A DNA stretch of 58,050 nucleotides from NCBI GenBank assembly GCA_016195405.1, contig JACPZP010000099.1, forward strand, positions 1-58,050, written 5' to 3'. Made by a program: the position numbers and the translations under genes. Below the pieces are notes generated by a model. That model ran no database searches. It was not told the DNA's origin and was given only the letters and a program-made list of their open reading frames with translations. How positions within the stretch are numbered: the first letter of the stretch is position 1; the number at the start of each line of letters is the position of its first letter. Positions 9,221-17,030 of this stretch are shown one piece after another. The stretch comes from Planctomycetota bacterium. GTDB taxonomy: Bacteria; Planctomycetota; Planctomycetia; Gemmatales; Gemmataceae.

Positions 9221-10630
9221 TCAACTCCCCTTCTTCACCCGCACCACCACGCCGCCTTCACCGATCTCGATTGCGCCTGCTTCCACTGCCAGGCGGAAGC
9301 TCGGCGTCGCGATCACGAGCCGCTTTTCGATTTGCTTGCGCGCGGGTTTGTCGAGGGCCAGCGGGGCGCCGTCCAGCTCGGCGGTTGGTTTCGCGCCGGC
9401 TTTCAGCACGAAGACGTATTCCTTCTTGTTGCGGTCTTCGAGGACGGGCTGGGTGAAATCGGCTTGGTAGTGGGCTTTTTGGGCGACTTGCACCATGCGG
9501 GTGTGGAGGCGGCGGTTGGGGTCGAGGACGGTCACGTTCATGGGATCGAAGCTCTTGTAGGCGCCGATCTGGCCGAGGGAGGAGACGTCGATGGTGATGC
9601 GCGTGCCTTTTTCGGCGAGCGTGGCTGTAAGCAGTTTCTCGGCGTCGGCTTTCTTGCGGTCGGCTTCGGCTTTTTCCTCTTGCAGAACTTTCTCAAAGTT
9701 GTGGTCGCGCAGGGCGGCTTCCGCATCCTCCTTGGTCGGAGCAGCGTCGCCGAGCGCTTCGACGAGAAGATCTTGTAGGACAGCGGACTTGTGCTGCACC
9801 TTCTCCTTCCAACTAGGCAAGAGACGATCGAGGAGCAGGGCCTGCGCGGAGCCGGTGTAGTAGAACTTGAGCCGGTCGTTGCGGCCAATGCGAGTCACGG
9901 TCGGAAGCTTGGCGTACTTCCCTTGGAGATAGCGAGGTCCGTCGAGATAGGAGAAGGCGGCCACCGGAGCACGATTTTGCTTGGCGGCATCCATGCCCGC
10001 GAGAACCGCGCGGACGCCGGCGTATTCGGCCAAACCTTCGTTCGACTCGGCGCCTTTCTCGAAGCTCACGATGGCGGCCGCGAGTTCCCCCTGGCGGAGA
10101 TTGCGGACGGCGAGGAACTGGCGGACCTTATTCTTGACGTCATCCCCGTTGGGTGCTTTGAGGGCGGCATGGAGAAGCTTGCCTTCGATGGCGAACAGAG
10201 CGTGATTGCGCGGCGGGAGCGTGGCATAGTCGAAGAGGACAAAGGAGTTCTCACGCCGCCAGCGGGCGCCCGGGCGGGTGCGATCTTGTTGGAAAGCGTG
10301 AAAGGCTTCGTGGAAAATGTTGAGGACGTTCTCCTCAGGCGTGTTCTTGAGAAAGAAGTCGCCGCCCAGCGTGAAGAACATCTCCTTGGTCCCGGTCTTC
10401 GGATTGGGGCTGAAACCGATGGCAGTCCGGCCCGTATCGCGGTCGCTGTCAAGGAAGGTGTAATTGCCGGCGTCGTACCCTAGCCAGATCTGGTCTTCGA
10501 TGGCGGCGGCAATCTGAGTGGCGGTTTTGAAAAGCTCGACGGCTTTTTTGCTTTCGGGTGTTTGCTCGCCGGCTTGAGGTGGAGCGCCGAGAAGCAGACT
10601 AAGAACGAAGACGGGCAGCGTTGGCAACAT
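9221..10630 (-). CDS. Secreted protein with HExxH-type zinc motif, function unknown
   Basis: A 469-residue protein with a signal peptide (MLPTLPVFVLSLLLGAPPQAG). The metallopeptidase-like motif HEAFH lies at residues 107-111 within NIFHEAFHAFQQD, and the preceding residues (GGDFFLKNTPEENVL) form a plausible helix. This pattern is seen in zinc peptidases and in several DUF families of planctomycetes; a third ligand was not assigned. A Lys/Glu-rich coiled stretch lies at about 300-345. The C-terminal ~100 residues look like a small beta domain. It stands alone between the kinase and the TonB-like gene, transcribed from its own promoter. Peptidase activity is inference only. Confidence 0.75.
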   Translation of the reverse strand: MLPTLPVFVLSLLLGAPPQAGEQTPESKKAVELFKTATQIAAAIEDQIWLGYDAGNYTFLDSDRDTGRTAIGFSPNPKTGTKEMFFTLGGDFFLKNTPEENVLNIFHEAFHAFQQDRTRPGARWRRENSFVLFDYATLPPRNHALFAIEGKLLHAALKAPNGDDVKNKVRQFLAVRNLRQGELAAAIVSFEKGAESNEGLAEYAGVRAVLAGMDAAKQNRAPVAAFSYLDGPRYLQGKYAKLPTVTRIGRNDRLKFYYTGSAQALLLDRLLPSWKEKVQHKSAVLQDLLVEALGDAAPTKEDAEAALRDHNFEKVLQEEKAEADRKKADAEKLLTATLAEKGTRITIDVSSLGQIGAYKSFDPMNVTVLDPNRRLHTRMVQVAQKAHYQADFTQPVLEDRNKKEYVFVLKAGAKPTAELDGAPLALDKPARKQIEKRLVIATPSFRLAVEAGAIEIGEGGVVVRVKKGS

Positions 10631-10850
10631 TGCGATCTCGCATTGTCAGAGGTTCGAACCGCGGAGACATCGAGACACAGAGAAGAAGACGAAAAGACGA
10701 TATCATATCGCACAGCAATCCGTCCGAATAAGATCGGGATGGCGCGGACAGCCTTTGCAGATCAGCTACGCGCTCAGCGGCGTGGTTGGGGCTGTATTGC
10801 GATGGTCATGCCGTCGCGATGCGCAAGGCGGAGATGACGACTTTCTGCGT

Positions 10851-10901
10851 GCGTTGACATGCGGCGAGCGTCGACATGCGGCGAGCGTCGACATGCGGCG
10901 A
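10851..10901. repeat. Three tandem copies of a 17-base unit
   Basis: Units at 10851-10867, 10868-10884 and 10885-10901, consensus GCGTCGACATGCGGCGA; only the first differs, by one base. They lie in the gap between the HExxH protein and the TonB-like gene and run directly into another dispersed repeat. Confidence 0.9.
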
Positions 10902-10946
10902 GCCGGGAGCGTAAGCAGCGTAAGCGGCGTAAGCGACCGGAGGAGC
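10899..10946. repeat. Dispersed repeat (GCCGGGAGCGTAAGC type)
   Basis: Contains CGAGCCGGGAGCGTAAGC followed by two extra GGCGTAAGC-like units and GACCGGA. The same core recurs at 19016-19042. The rest of the gap 10631-10850 shows no gene. Confidence 0.75.
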
Positions 10947-10954
10947 GACGCAAG

Positions 10955-12004
10955 TTATTGCTGGCGGATCACAAACGGCTCGAAGCTGCCGTCTTGCAAG
11001 CGGAAGTCAAACCAGGTCTCGGTGATGCGGTTGGGATCGCGGCCTTGCGCCCGAGCGTAGGCCGCTTCCACCTCGGCCATTTTCTCTTCGCGGTCCTTGG
11101 GAAGCATCATGAAAACGGCAGAAGGCGCATGGGGTAGCTGAAGCTCACGTGCCAGCGCTTGCACGGACTCTTGCTTGTTGTTGCTCCAGATCACCACGAC
11201 GCCGAAATACTTCTTGTCACTGTCCCTTCTTGCATGGACCGGCCTTTTCGTCAGATCCTGCACCACCATGAAGTGATTGATGTTATTTCGCTCGAAGAAC
11301 CCCAAGGTGACGCCGACCGCGGTTAGCTTGGCGGCATGCTCCTTCGGGCCTCCGGCTAGATCGAAACGCCAGCGCTGCGCGTAGATTTGCTGCTTGGTTG
11401 CTCCGCCACCGCCGCCGGGACCTCCGGGGCCGGGACCACCCGGGCCATTGACTCCGTTGGGATTCGCACCGCCCGGATTTTTGCCAATACCGTTCTTGAC
11501 CCCGCCGGGCGACTTCGTTGGAGGCGATTTGGGCTCGGTCGCACTTTTCTTCGCTTGCGTGAGCAACTCATTCAGTTGTTTGGAAATGTCGACGGATTGG
11601 TCGATGGGAACGGGCACAAGACTGGGAACGTCGAGTTCGACCTTGGGCGCGTCCAAGAGTTTCGTATCGTTGGGCGGCGGGAGGTTCTCACTTGCTTCAC
11701 CCATCTTGGGCTTGTCGGTAATCTCGGTGTTGTCGAGTTTATCTCCTCGGGAGCCGGGCTCGCCGCCGCCGGGACCGCCCTCGGCCGCAAGAACGACATC
11801 CATGTTCGGAGGTCTCTGGCTTTCCGATTCCCGCCTGAGCATCAGCAGAAACGCCGCCAAGGCCACGATGCCGACGATGAAGCAGTGGGCGAAAATCGAC
11901 GTCACCCCCGCCAAGGGGAATTCATGACGCGGCGAATAGCGCTGCCAGAATCTTTCGTCCGGCGGCAGCATTGGCTTCTTTTTCTCAGGTGCGGCGACCG
12001 ACAT
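10955..12004 (-). CDS. Single-span membrane protein with Pro/Gly-rich linker, TonB-like layout
   Basis: A 349-residue protein. ATG 12004 is chosen because AGGAGG lies about ten bases upstream; an ATG 24 codons earlier has no such signal. N-terminal cytoplasmic segment, one membrane helix at about 30-56 (AGVTSIFAHCFIVGIVALAA), then a long low-complexity region rich in Pro, Asn, Lys and Gly. A folded C-terminal domain of about 145 residues follows (from KQQIYAQRWRFDLAGG). The layout resembles TonB or biopolymer-transport proteins that reach across the periplasm, but the C-terminal domain does not look like the TonB fold, so no function is assigned. It is divergent from the sigma-54 element and YXWGXW gene. 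Confidence 0.8.
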   Translation of the reverse strand: MSVAAPEKKKPMLPPDERFWQRYSPRHEFPLAGVTSIFAHCFIVGIVALAAFLLMLRRESESQRPPNMDVVLAAEGGPGGGEPGSRGDKLDNTEITDKPKMGEASENLPPPNDTKLLDAPKVELDVPSLVPVPIDQSVDISKQLNELLTQAKKSATEPKSPPTKSPGGVKNGIGKNPGGANPNGVNGPGGPGPGGPGGGGGATKQQIYAQRWRFDLAGGPKEHAAKLTAVGVTLGFFERNNINHFMVVQDLTKRPVHARRDSDKKYFGVVVIWSNNKQESVQALARELQLPHAPSAVFMMLPKDREEKMAEVEAAYARAQGRDPNRITETWFDFRLQDGSFEPFVIRQQ

Positions 12005-12181
12005 GATAGGGCCTCCTGGGAAGCGTCCTGCAAACCAAAGGGACGCTTGTCGCTTGCAGCGACAATGCACGCTCATTCTAACTTAACCCCATCAGCCGCC
12101 TATTACAACTTTTTTGCTAGAGTAACGACATTGGTTCTCGCCGCAGGCATTCGGGCCGAAAGACTTGGGTGACGCCGCTTC

Positions 12182-12197
12182 TGGCACGTGAATTGCA
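12182..12197 (+). promoter_or_regulatory. Sigma-54 (RpoN) promoter
   Basis: TGGCACGTGAATTGCA matches the -24/-12 consensus TGGCACG-N4-TTGCW with exact spacing. The invariant GG and GC are in place. Expected transcription start is near 12208 on the plus strand. It lies in the 379-base gap between divergent genes. An activator site was not identified. Confidence 0.72.
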
Positions 12198-12207
12198 CTT
12201 TATCCGC

Positions 12208-12275
12208 TAACCAGCGACTCGCCCATGAAGTCGGCCCTCATTTGCCAACCCAGAGGGCCGACTTCTTGCCTCTTT
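12208..12275 (+). ncRNA. Candidate small RNA or leader transcript of about 65 nt
   Basis: Inferred only from the arrangement: a sigma-54 promoter whose predicted start near 12208 is followed by a strong hairpin ending at 12265 and a pyrimidine-rich tail. The transcript would be about 60-68 nt. The only start codon inside (ATG 12224) opens the hairpin arm itself and does not look coding. Alternatively it is an attenuator in the leader of the YXWGXW gene at 12384. Confidence 0.45.
12227..12265 (+). terminator. Strong intrinsic-type hairpin
   Basis: Perfect 13-base stem GAAGTCGGCCCTC/GAGGGCCGACTTC at 12227-12239 and 12253-12265, loop of 13 bases, followed by TTGCCTCTTT. It sits in a divergent intergenic region, where no annotated gene ends. 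Confidence 0.75.
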
Positions 12276-12284
12276 CCACAATCG

Positions 12285-12358
12285 GTTTCAAAACGTAGCC
12301 GCAGGACCTAACCTGCGGAAAGTCGCAGCCTGAAGGCTGCGGCTACAATTTTTGAAAC
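12285..12358. repeat. Palindromic element with two inner hairpins
   Basis: Outer arms GTTTC/GAAAC (12285-12289, 12354-12358) and GTAGCCGCAG/CTGCGGCTAC (12295-12304, 12337-12346). Inside are two small hairpins, GCAGG-CCTGC and CGCAGCC-GGCTGCG. Together they could fold as a cross-like structure. It lies just upstream of the YXWGXW gene and resembles a mobile palindromic repeat. Confidence 0.7.
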
Positions 12359-12383
12359 GCCTTCTCGCAAGTACGGTGTTGCC

Positions 12384-14186
12384 ATGAATCAGAACCCAAC
12401 GACGATATCGGCTTGGATCCGTGCGACTTGGTGCGGACTCGCAATGGGCATACTCGGAATCTGTTCGGCGAGCGCCCTCACTCAAGATCAAACCCAGGAT
12501 CAGGCGTTTGAAGTGCTCACCAAGGCGTCCGTGCATGAAGCGTTCGCGGAGCCCGAAACGGTCAATCCGCAGCCCGCCCCGATTGTTCCCAAGCAGCCGC
12601 CCGAGCCCGTCGAGGAGGTGCCGCCCGACGAAAAGCCGGCCGGCGACAACGTCGTGTGGATCGGCGGCTACTGGTCATGGGACGACGAGCGCGCCGACTT
12701 CATTTGGCTCAGCGGCTTTTGGAGGCAGCTGCCGCCGGACCGCGACTGGGTTCCTGGACATTGGGCCCAGCTCCAAGGCGGCTGGCAATGGACACCGGGA
12801 TTCTGGGCCGCGCACGCTCAGACGGAAGTCGAATACTTGCCGCCGCCGCCGGCATCGATTGACGCGGGACCATCCACGCCGCCGACCGTCGAGAACGCCG
12901 TCTATGTTCCGGGCTGCTGGGTATTTCAGCAAGCGCGTCACCGATGGCGTCCCGGATTTTGGCTCACGCCCAGGCCCAACTGGGTCTACGTTCCGGCGCA
13001 CTATGTCTGGACGCCGGCGGGATGCCTGTTCATCGAAGGCTATTGGGATTATCCATTGGAGCGGCGCGGACTCTTGTTCGCGCCGGTATTTGTCGCCGAC
13101 TTTGCTCGGCAGCGGCCGTTGTTGTATCGGCCTCAGTTCGTGATTGGCGTGGATTTCCTGCTCGACTCGTTGTTCGTTCGGGCGGAGTTTGGCCGATTTT
13201 ATTACGGCGACTATTACGCGCCGGGGTTCACCCAGCATGGTTTCGTGCCGTGGTTCAACTATCATCCGGTGCGCAACGCGCCGGCGCCCCTGTTCGCTTA
13301 CTATCGCGCCACGAACCGCCAGGAGAACTGGGAGCGGAACCTCCAGCAACTCTATAACGCGCGCCGTTCCGGTGCGTCGCCGCGGCCGCCCGACACGTTC
13401 GCCCAACAGCAGAAGATGATTCAGAGCATTCGCGTCAACAACACGATCCAGGTAGGCGACAAGACGTTCCAAGTGAAGGATTCGGCGGCGGCAATTCGCA
13501 ACCTAACGGTCGCCGCGCCTTTGGACAAGCTCGATCAGCCAGGCATCCAATTGGTGAAAATTACCAAGGCCAAGCACGAGCAAGAAATCAAGGCGGCCAA
13601 GCAATATCACGTGCTTGCCAAAAGCCGGCAGGACGGCGAGGCCCGCCTCAGTCGCGATGGCGGGGTGAAAAAGGAAGCGGCGAAGCTCAAGGTGGAAGTG
13701 CCGCTCCGTGAGACCCCGCGCGTGAAAGTGGAAACGCCGCCGCCCGTGTCCATTCCCAAGCATGTGGAAAAGGAGGCGCCCAAGCAAGAGCCGGTCAAGC
13801 CGCGGGTATTGCCGCCGCAACCGCTGCCGGTCGAGAAAGGCAAGCAGGTGGGCGACATCAAAGACGGCAAACCGCCTGTGAAGGAATCCAAGCCGCCGCC
13901 ACAGGTGGAGAAGAAACCGGAAGTCGAAAAGAAACCGGAAGCGGAGAAGAAGCCGGAAGCGAAACCGCCGCCGCCCACAAAGAAGGATGAGAAGCCACCG
14001 CCGCCGAAGACGCCCAAGGACAAAGACAAGAAGAAGGACAAGGACGACAAGACTGCCGTGGTCGGGCCGGAATGCCTCACCGTCACTTGGGCGGTCGCGG
14101 AATCACGACGACCGGCTGCGGATCCTCGTCCGGAATGTAGCGCAAGCGCACGGCCTGACTATGCTCGAAAGGATCGGGCCGGTTGA
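12384..14186 (+). CDS. YXWGXW repeat-containing exported protein with Lys/Pro/Glu-rich tail
   Basis: A 600-residue protein. The N-terminal hydrophobic stretch (GLAMGILGICSASA) is a signal peptide. Residues ~85-230 carry a series of aromatic-glycine motifs (WIGGYWSWDD, WLSGFWRQLP, WVPGHW, WTPGFW, YVPGCW, WRPGFW, IEGYWDYPL), the YXWGXW/BcpO-type repeat found in cell-surface proteins. Residues ~440-575 are low complexity, dominated by Lys, Pro and Glu (EKKPEVEKKPEAEKK), possibly spanning a wall or matrix. No clear ribosome site. The last 104 bases overlap the convergent gene below on the opposite strand, so the C-terminal ~34 residues may reflect a lost stop codon. It may be served by the sigma-54 promoter 190 bases upstream. 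Confidence 0.85.
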   Translation: MNQNPTTISAWIRATWCGLAMGILGICSASALTQDQTQDQAFEVLTKASVHEAFAEPETVNPQPAPIVPKQPPEPVEEVPPDEKPAGDNVVWIGGYWSWDDERADFIWLSGFWRQLPPDRDWVPGHWAQLQGGWQWTPGFWAAHAQTEVEYLPPPPASIDAGPSTPPTVENAVYVPGCWVFQQARHRWRPGFWLTPRPNWVYVPAHYVWTPAGCLFIEGYWDYPLERRGLLFAPVFVADFARQRPLLYRPQFVIGVDFLLDSLFVRAEFGRFYYGDYYAPGFTQHGFVPWFNYHPVRNAPAPLFAYYRATNRQENWERNLQQLYNARRSGASPRPPDTFAQQQKMIQSIRVNNTIQVGDKTFQVKDSAAAIRNLTVAAPLDKLDQPGIQLVKITKAKHEQEIKAAKQYHVLAKSRQDGEARLSRDGGVKKEAAKLKVEVPLRETPRVKVETPPPVSIPKHVEKEAPKQEPVKPRVLPPQPLPVEKGKQVGDIKDGKPPVKESKPPPQVEKKPEVEKKPEAEKKPEAKPPPPTKKDEKPPPPKTPKDKDKKKDKDDKTAVVGPECLTVTWAVAESRRPAADPRPECSASARPDYARKDRAG

Positions 14187-14715
14187 CGGGCGCGAAAGGA
14201 ACAGGCGCCAGCCGCATCGCCTCCACACGCGCTAGGGCAAGCGCGAGGCTGGTGTCATAGGTTGGATCAGCCAGCGAGCCGCGATCGCGCTCGGGACGCG
14301 CTAAAATCGGCAAGGGCAACGGCTGAGTCACGTCAACGGATTGGATGCGTATTAACGGATCCGTGGGAAGCGCAACGGCTGCCGGGGGCGCGGGCTCGCT
14401 CCGAATTTGCGCCAGGGGCATTCCCTCGGACGGATGCGGGGGCGCCGTCGTTGGTTTCGGAGGGAGAACGAGCCGCGGCGGCGCTCCCTGAAATACCGGC
14501 AGCGGCGTCTGCGGATGCTCGATCCACCAAGTCTGTTGATTAGTCTTGAGTTCTTTCAGAAAATGGGTGCTTGTCCCAGCCCCGGGAACCAACAACTCCG
14601 CGAGCCGGCGCGCGGCTTTCTCCGAAGCCGTTGGGTTCACCTTCTCCTGAGCAGGCGCGGCCGCTGCAAAAGCCAGCGGCAAGGCAGCGAGCAGGATCAC
14701 GTTCGAGAGTTTCAT
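14083..14715 (-). CDS. Exported protein of unknown function
   Basis: A 210-residue protein with a signal peptide (MKLSNVILLAALPLAFAAAAPAQ) and a Pro/Ala-rich body without recognised domain. No cysteine pairs or catalytic motifs are evident. Its 3' end overlaps the convergent YXWGXW gene by 104 bases. The signal peptide and the ending VVVIPRPPK read naturally, so the frame is probably real; which of the two genes has the aberrant end is uncertain. Confidence 0.65.
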   Translation of the reverse strand: MKLSNVILLAALPLAFAAAAPAQEKVNPTASEKAARRLAELLVPGAGTSTHFLKELKTNQQTWWIEHPQTPLPVFQGAPPRLVLPPKPTTAPPHPSEGMPLAQIRSEPAPPAAVALPTDPLIRIQSVDVTQPLPLPILARPERDRGSLADPTYDTSLALALARVEAMRLAPVPFAPVNRPDPFEHSQAVRLRYIPDEDPQPVVVIPRPPK

Positions 14716-14750
14716 TGCGAATTCCCTAACGGAAAGTCAATCGTCGCGCG

Positions 14751-14780
14751 GCGCCGGTCGCCTGCGGCTCCTCGCTAAAC
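14751..14780. repeat. Half copy of the GCTAAAC palindrome family (type B)
   Basis: CGGTCGCCTGCGGCTCCTCGCTAAAC-like arm as in 52505-52561 and 56772-56831, here without its partner arm. It fills the short gap between two minus-strand genes. Confidence 0.65.
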
Positions 14781-14786
14781 TTCGCT

Positions 14787-15482
14787 TCATGGCACTTCGA
14801 TCACCAGGCGCACCGGCGTGCCTTCTTTGGGCAAGATCTTAGCGTTTATTTCCAGCTTCATCACGGACTCGTACTCCATGGACAGGCTGCTCTGAAAGAC
14901 CGTTTGGTTCGACACGGGAAAGATCACGCCCAGGGTGCCCGACAGATCGGCGCCGTAAGCCGTCTCCTCCTTGTTGGGATCGGGCTTCGACATCACCGAA
15001 CCGGTGAAACGCCACTTCACGGTTTTGGGAAACGCCTTGCCCGTGCGTGAATCGACCAGGGTCTTGTCGATGCTTACGCGCTTGTGTTCGCCGTCGGGCG
15101 TCGGCACTTCCAGAAAGATGTTCACCTCGGGCCCTTTCGCCGGCTCCTTGCCCGCGCCCATGATCGGCGCGCCGGCTTTCAGCCCCAATTCCTCCAGGCC
15201 CTTGTGAACGGCGCTCGGCAAGGCGTCGATGGTGACGATGGTTTCATGCGCCTTCTTCCCCTTGGGGTGCGGCCAGCACGCGATCACCTCAATCGGGTAG
15301 ATTTCGCCTTTGAGATATTCCAGCTTGCGCGGGGCAATCTTCGCGTCGATCGACACCGTCTTCTTGGCCTTGTCAACCTTTACGCCGCCGCCTTTGCCCT
15401 CGTCCTTGCCGGCGAGTGCCGGAAGCCCCTGCAACATCGACATAGATAAGACGATCAGGATAAGTACGCTGATCCGCGCCAT
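14787..15482 (-). CDS. Exported protein of unknown function
   Basis: A 231-residue protein with signal peptide MARISVLILIVLSMSMLQGLPALA. ATG 15482 is chosen because AAGGAGC lies just upstream; a 30-codon longer frame would read through a dispersed repeat (its peptide begins MPFRARSI). The mature part is beta-rich in appearance, with Lys-rich start KDEGKGGGVKVDKAKKTVSID. The phrase APRKLEYLKGEIYPIEVIACWPHPKGKKAHET suggests a planctomycete-specific family in which a CWPHPKG motif is conserved, but no function is known to me. Confidence 0.72.
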   Translation of the reverse strand: MARISVLILIVLSMSMLQGLPALAGKDEGKGGGVKVDKAKKTVSIDAKIAPRKLEYLKGEIYPIEVIACWPHPKGKKAHETIVTIDALPSAVHKGLEELGLKAGAPIMGAGKEPAKGPEVNIFLEVPTPDGEHKRVSIDKTLVDSRTGKAFPKTVKWRFTGSVMSKPDPNKEETAYGADLSGTLGVIFPVSNQTVFQSSLSMEYESVMKLEINAKILPKEGTPVRLVIEVP

Positions 15483-15554
15483 GAAAAGCTCCTTCCGTTT
15501 ACGTTTCGCGCTCACTGAATCCCTGAAAAGGCTTGAATTCGTTGCACGGATGCT

Positions 15555-15575
15555 GCGAGCGCGAAACGGCAAGCG
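15555..15575. repeat. Dispersed repeat GCGAGCGCGAAACGGCAAGCG (type D)
   Basis: A near-identical 21-mer occurs at 32024-32044, and the first 14 bases occur at 39147-39160. Each copy lies just past the 3' end of a minus-strand gene. Confidence 0.8.
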
Positions 15576-17015
15576 TCATTTTTCCCCCACGCACGCCACG
15601 AATGTGGGCTGCCGGGCGAAGGGGCCCTCCAGGTTGCACGTCGCCATGTAGACCCGACCGCTGTGTACAATCGGACCGCCGTAAACCATGCCGGGGGCTT
15701 GTACGTCGGGATGCGCTCCAAGATCCAACACCCAGTTTTCGCTTCCGGATTTCAGATCGATGGCGTGCAGGACGCCTTTGAAGTCGCCGGCATAGACGAC
15801 ACCCTTGGCGATCGCGACCGGTGCAAAAAGTGGCGTCTTGGCGTCGCAAACCCAGCGGCGATCGCCGTCCTCGAGACTGAAGGCCCGCACTTTGCCGTCG
15901 GTGGCGCTGACCACGACGGCGCCGTCCGAAATGGCAGCGCAGCCGACCACGCCGCCGGAAACGTCCTTCACCCACTTCTCCTTGCCGTCCTTGAGATCGT
16001 AGGCGGCGACCATGCCCTTGGCGCCTTTGAGAGCGCCGGGGTAGTAGCCGATGCTGCTGCCGGTGACGACAATCGTGTTGCCTTGAACCGAGGCGCCTCC
16101 CCAAGGATTGAGCTTCAATGGCGCACGCCAGATCATGACACCGGTCTTGGCATCGAGGCAATAAAGCGCCCGATCGCCGACCTTCTCCTTGTCGAGAAAG
16201 GCGGAGGCGACCAGCACTTTGCCGTCAACCACGGTCACCGGAGCGTCGACGTGCCATTTGGCCTCGCCCTGCTGCCAAACGCGATGCGGATTGGCGCGTG
16301 GGAGCTGGTCCTCGGTCGGCATGATCGCGAAGCACGGATCTTTTTTCTTGTCCTCCTCGTACTTGGCCAGCAACTGCTGCCAGCGCTGGGCGAGAATCTT
16401 TTGCACGGCGGCCAGGTCTATCTCCTTACCGTCGAGGGTGATCTTGTTGATGTCGACGCAAATAACGCCCGCCGCCCCGCCGCCGATATACGCTTTGCCG
16501 TCCACGATCGTCGGCGAGCCTTCCAAATGCACGAGGTCCCCCGGCACGGGATGCTGCCAGATGGGGCCGCCTTTGTCGACGTCCACGCAGTGCAAAGTCG
16601 CCCCGTCGGTCTGGTGCATGCCGTCGCCGAAAATGAGCTTGTTGCCGAAAACCGCCGGCGAGCTGACCGTTGGCAGCTTCAGGTACGGCGTGGTCTTGGT
16701 CCAAAGCGTGCGATTGGCCGCTTTCGGATCGGCGCTCAGACAAGCAAAGTTCGCGGTATTGAAAGCGCCGAGGCCCGAGATGAACAGCCTCGCGCCTGCC
16801 GGCACGGGAGAGGCAATGTAGTTGTCCTTCGACTTGAGAACCCAGAGGAGCTTGGGATTCTCCGGTCCCGCAAGACCATCGGTATTGCCGGTCCGCTGGG
16901 CATTGCCGCGATAGGTGGACCAGGCTTCGCCCTGCGCCCGCGCGTGCGGACTTAGGAGCAATACGGCCGCGACCGACAGCAACAGGCCTCTCGTTGTCTT
17001 TCTGATCCGTGTCAT
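15576..17015 (-). CDS. Secreted PQQ-like beta-propeller protein
   Basis: A 479-residue protein with signal peptide (TTRGLLLSVAAVLLLSPHARA) followed by WSTYRGNAQRTGNTDG, the typical opening of planctomycete PQQ-like repeat proteins. Blade repeats recur with cores such as LYCLDAKTG, VAAYDLKDGKEKW and LHAIDLKSGSENW, as in BamB and PQQ dehydrogenase propellers. No PQQ-binding catalytic residues or haem site were seen, so it is more likely a scaffold or binding protein than a dehydrogenase. It sits 15 bases after the FG-GAP gene in the same direction and is probably part of one operon of surface proteins. Confidence 0.88.
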   Translation of the reverse strand: MTRIRKTTRGLLLSVAAVLLLSPHARAQGEAWSTYRGNAQRTGNTDGLAGPENPKLLWVLKSKDNYIASPVPAGARLFISGLGAFNTANFACLSADPKAANRTLWTKTTPYLKLPTVSSPAVFGNKLIFGDGMHQTDGATLHCVDVDKGGPIWQHPVPGDLVHLEGSPTIVDGKAYIGGGAAGVICVDINKITLDGKEIDLAAVQKILAQRWQQLLAKYEEDKKKDPCFAIMPTEDQLPRANPHRVWQQGEAKWHVDAPVTVVDGKVLVASAFLDKEKVGDRALYCLDAKTGVMIWRAPLKLNPWGGASVQGNTIVVTGSSIGYYPGALKGAKGMVAAYDLKDGKEKWVKDVSGGVVGCAAISDGAVVVSATDGKVRAFSLEDGDRRWVCDAKTPLFAPVAIAKGVVYAGDFKGVLHAIDLKSGSENWVLDLGAHPDVQAPGMVYGGPIVHSGRVYMATCNLEGPFARQPTFVACVGEK

Positions 17016-17030
17016 CGGTGTGATCCGTGG

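Noticed and set aside
10851..10901. CRISPR-like array
   Set aside because: Three 17-base units directly adjoining with no spacers; a plain tandem repeat.
15663..16955. 430-codon plus-strand frame
   Set aside because: Antisense to the PQQ-like propeller gene, with no domain signal.
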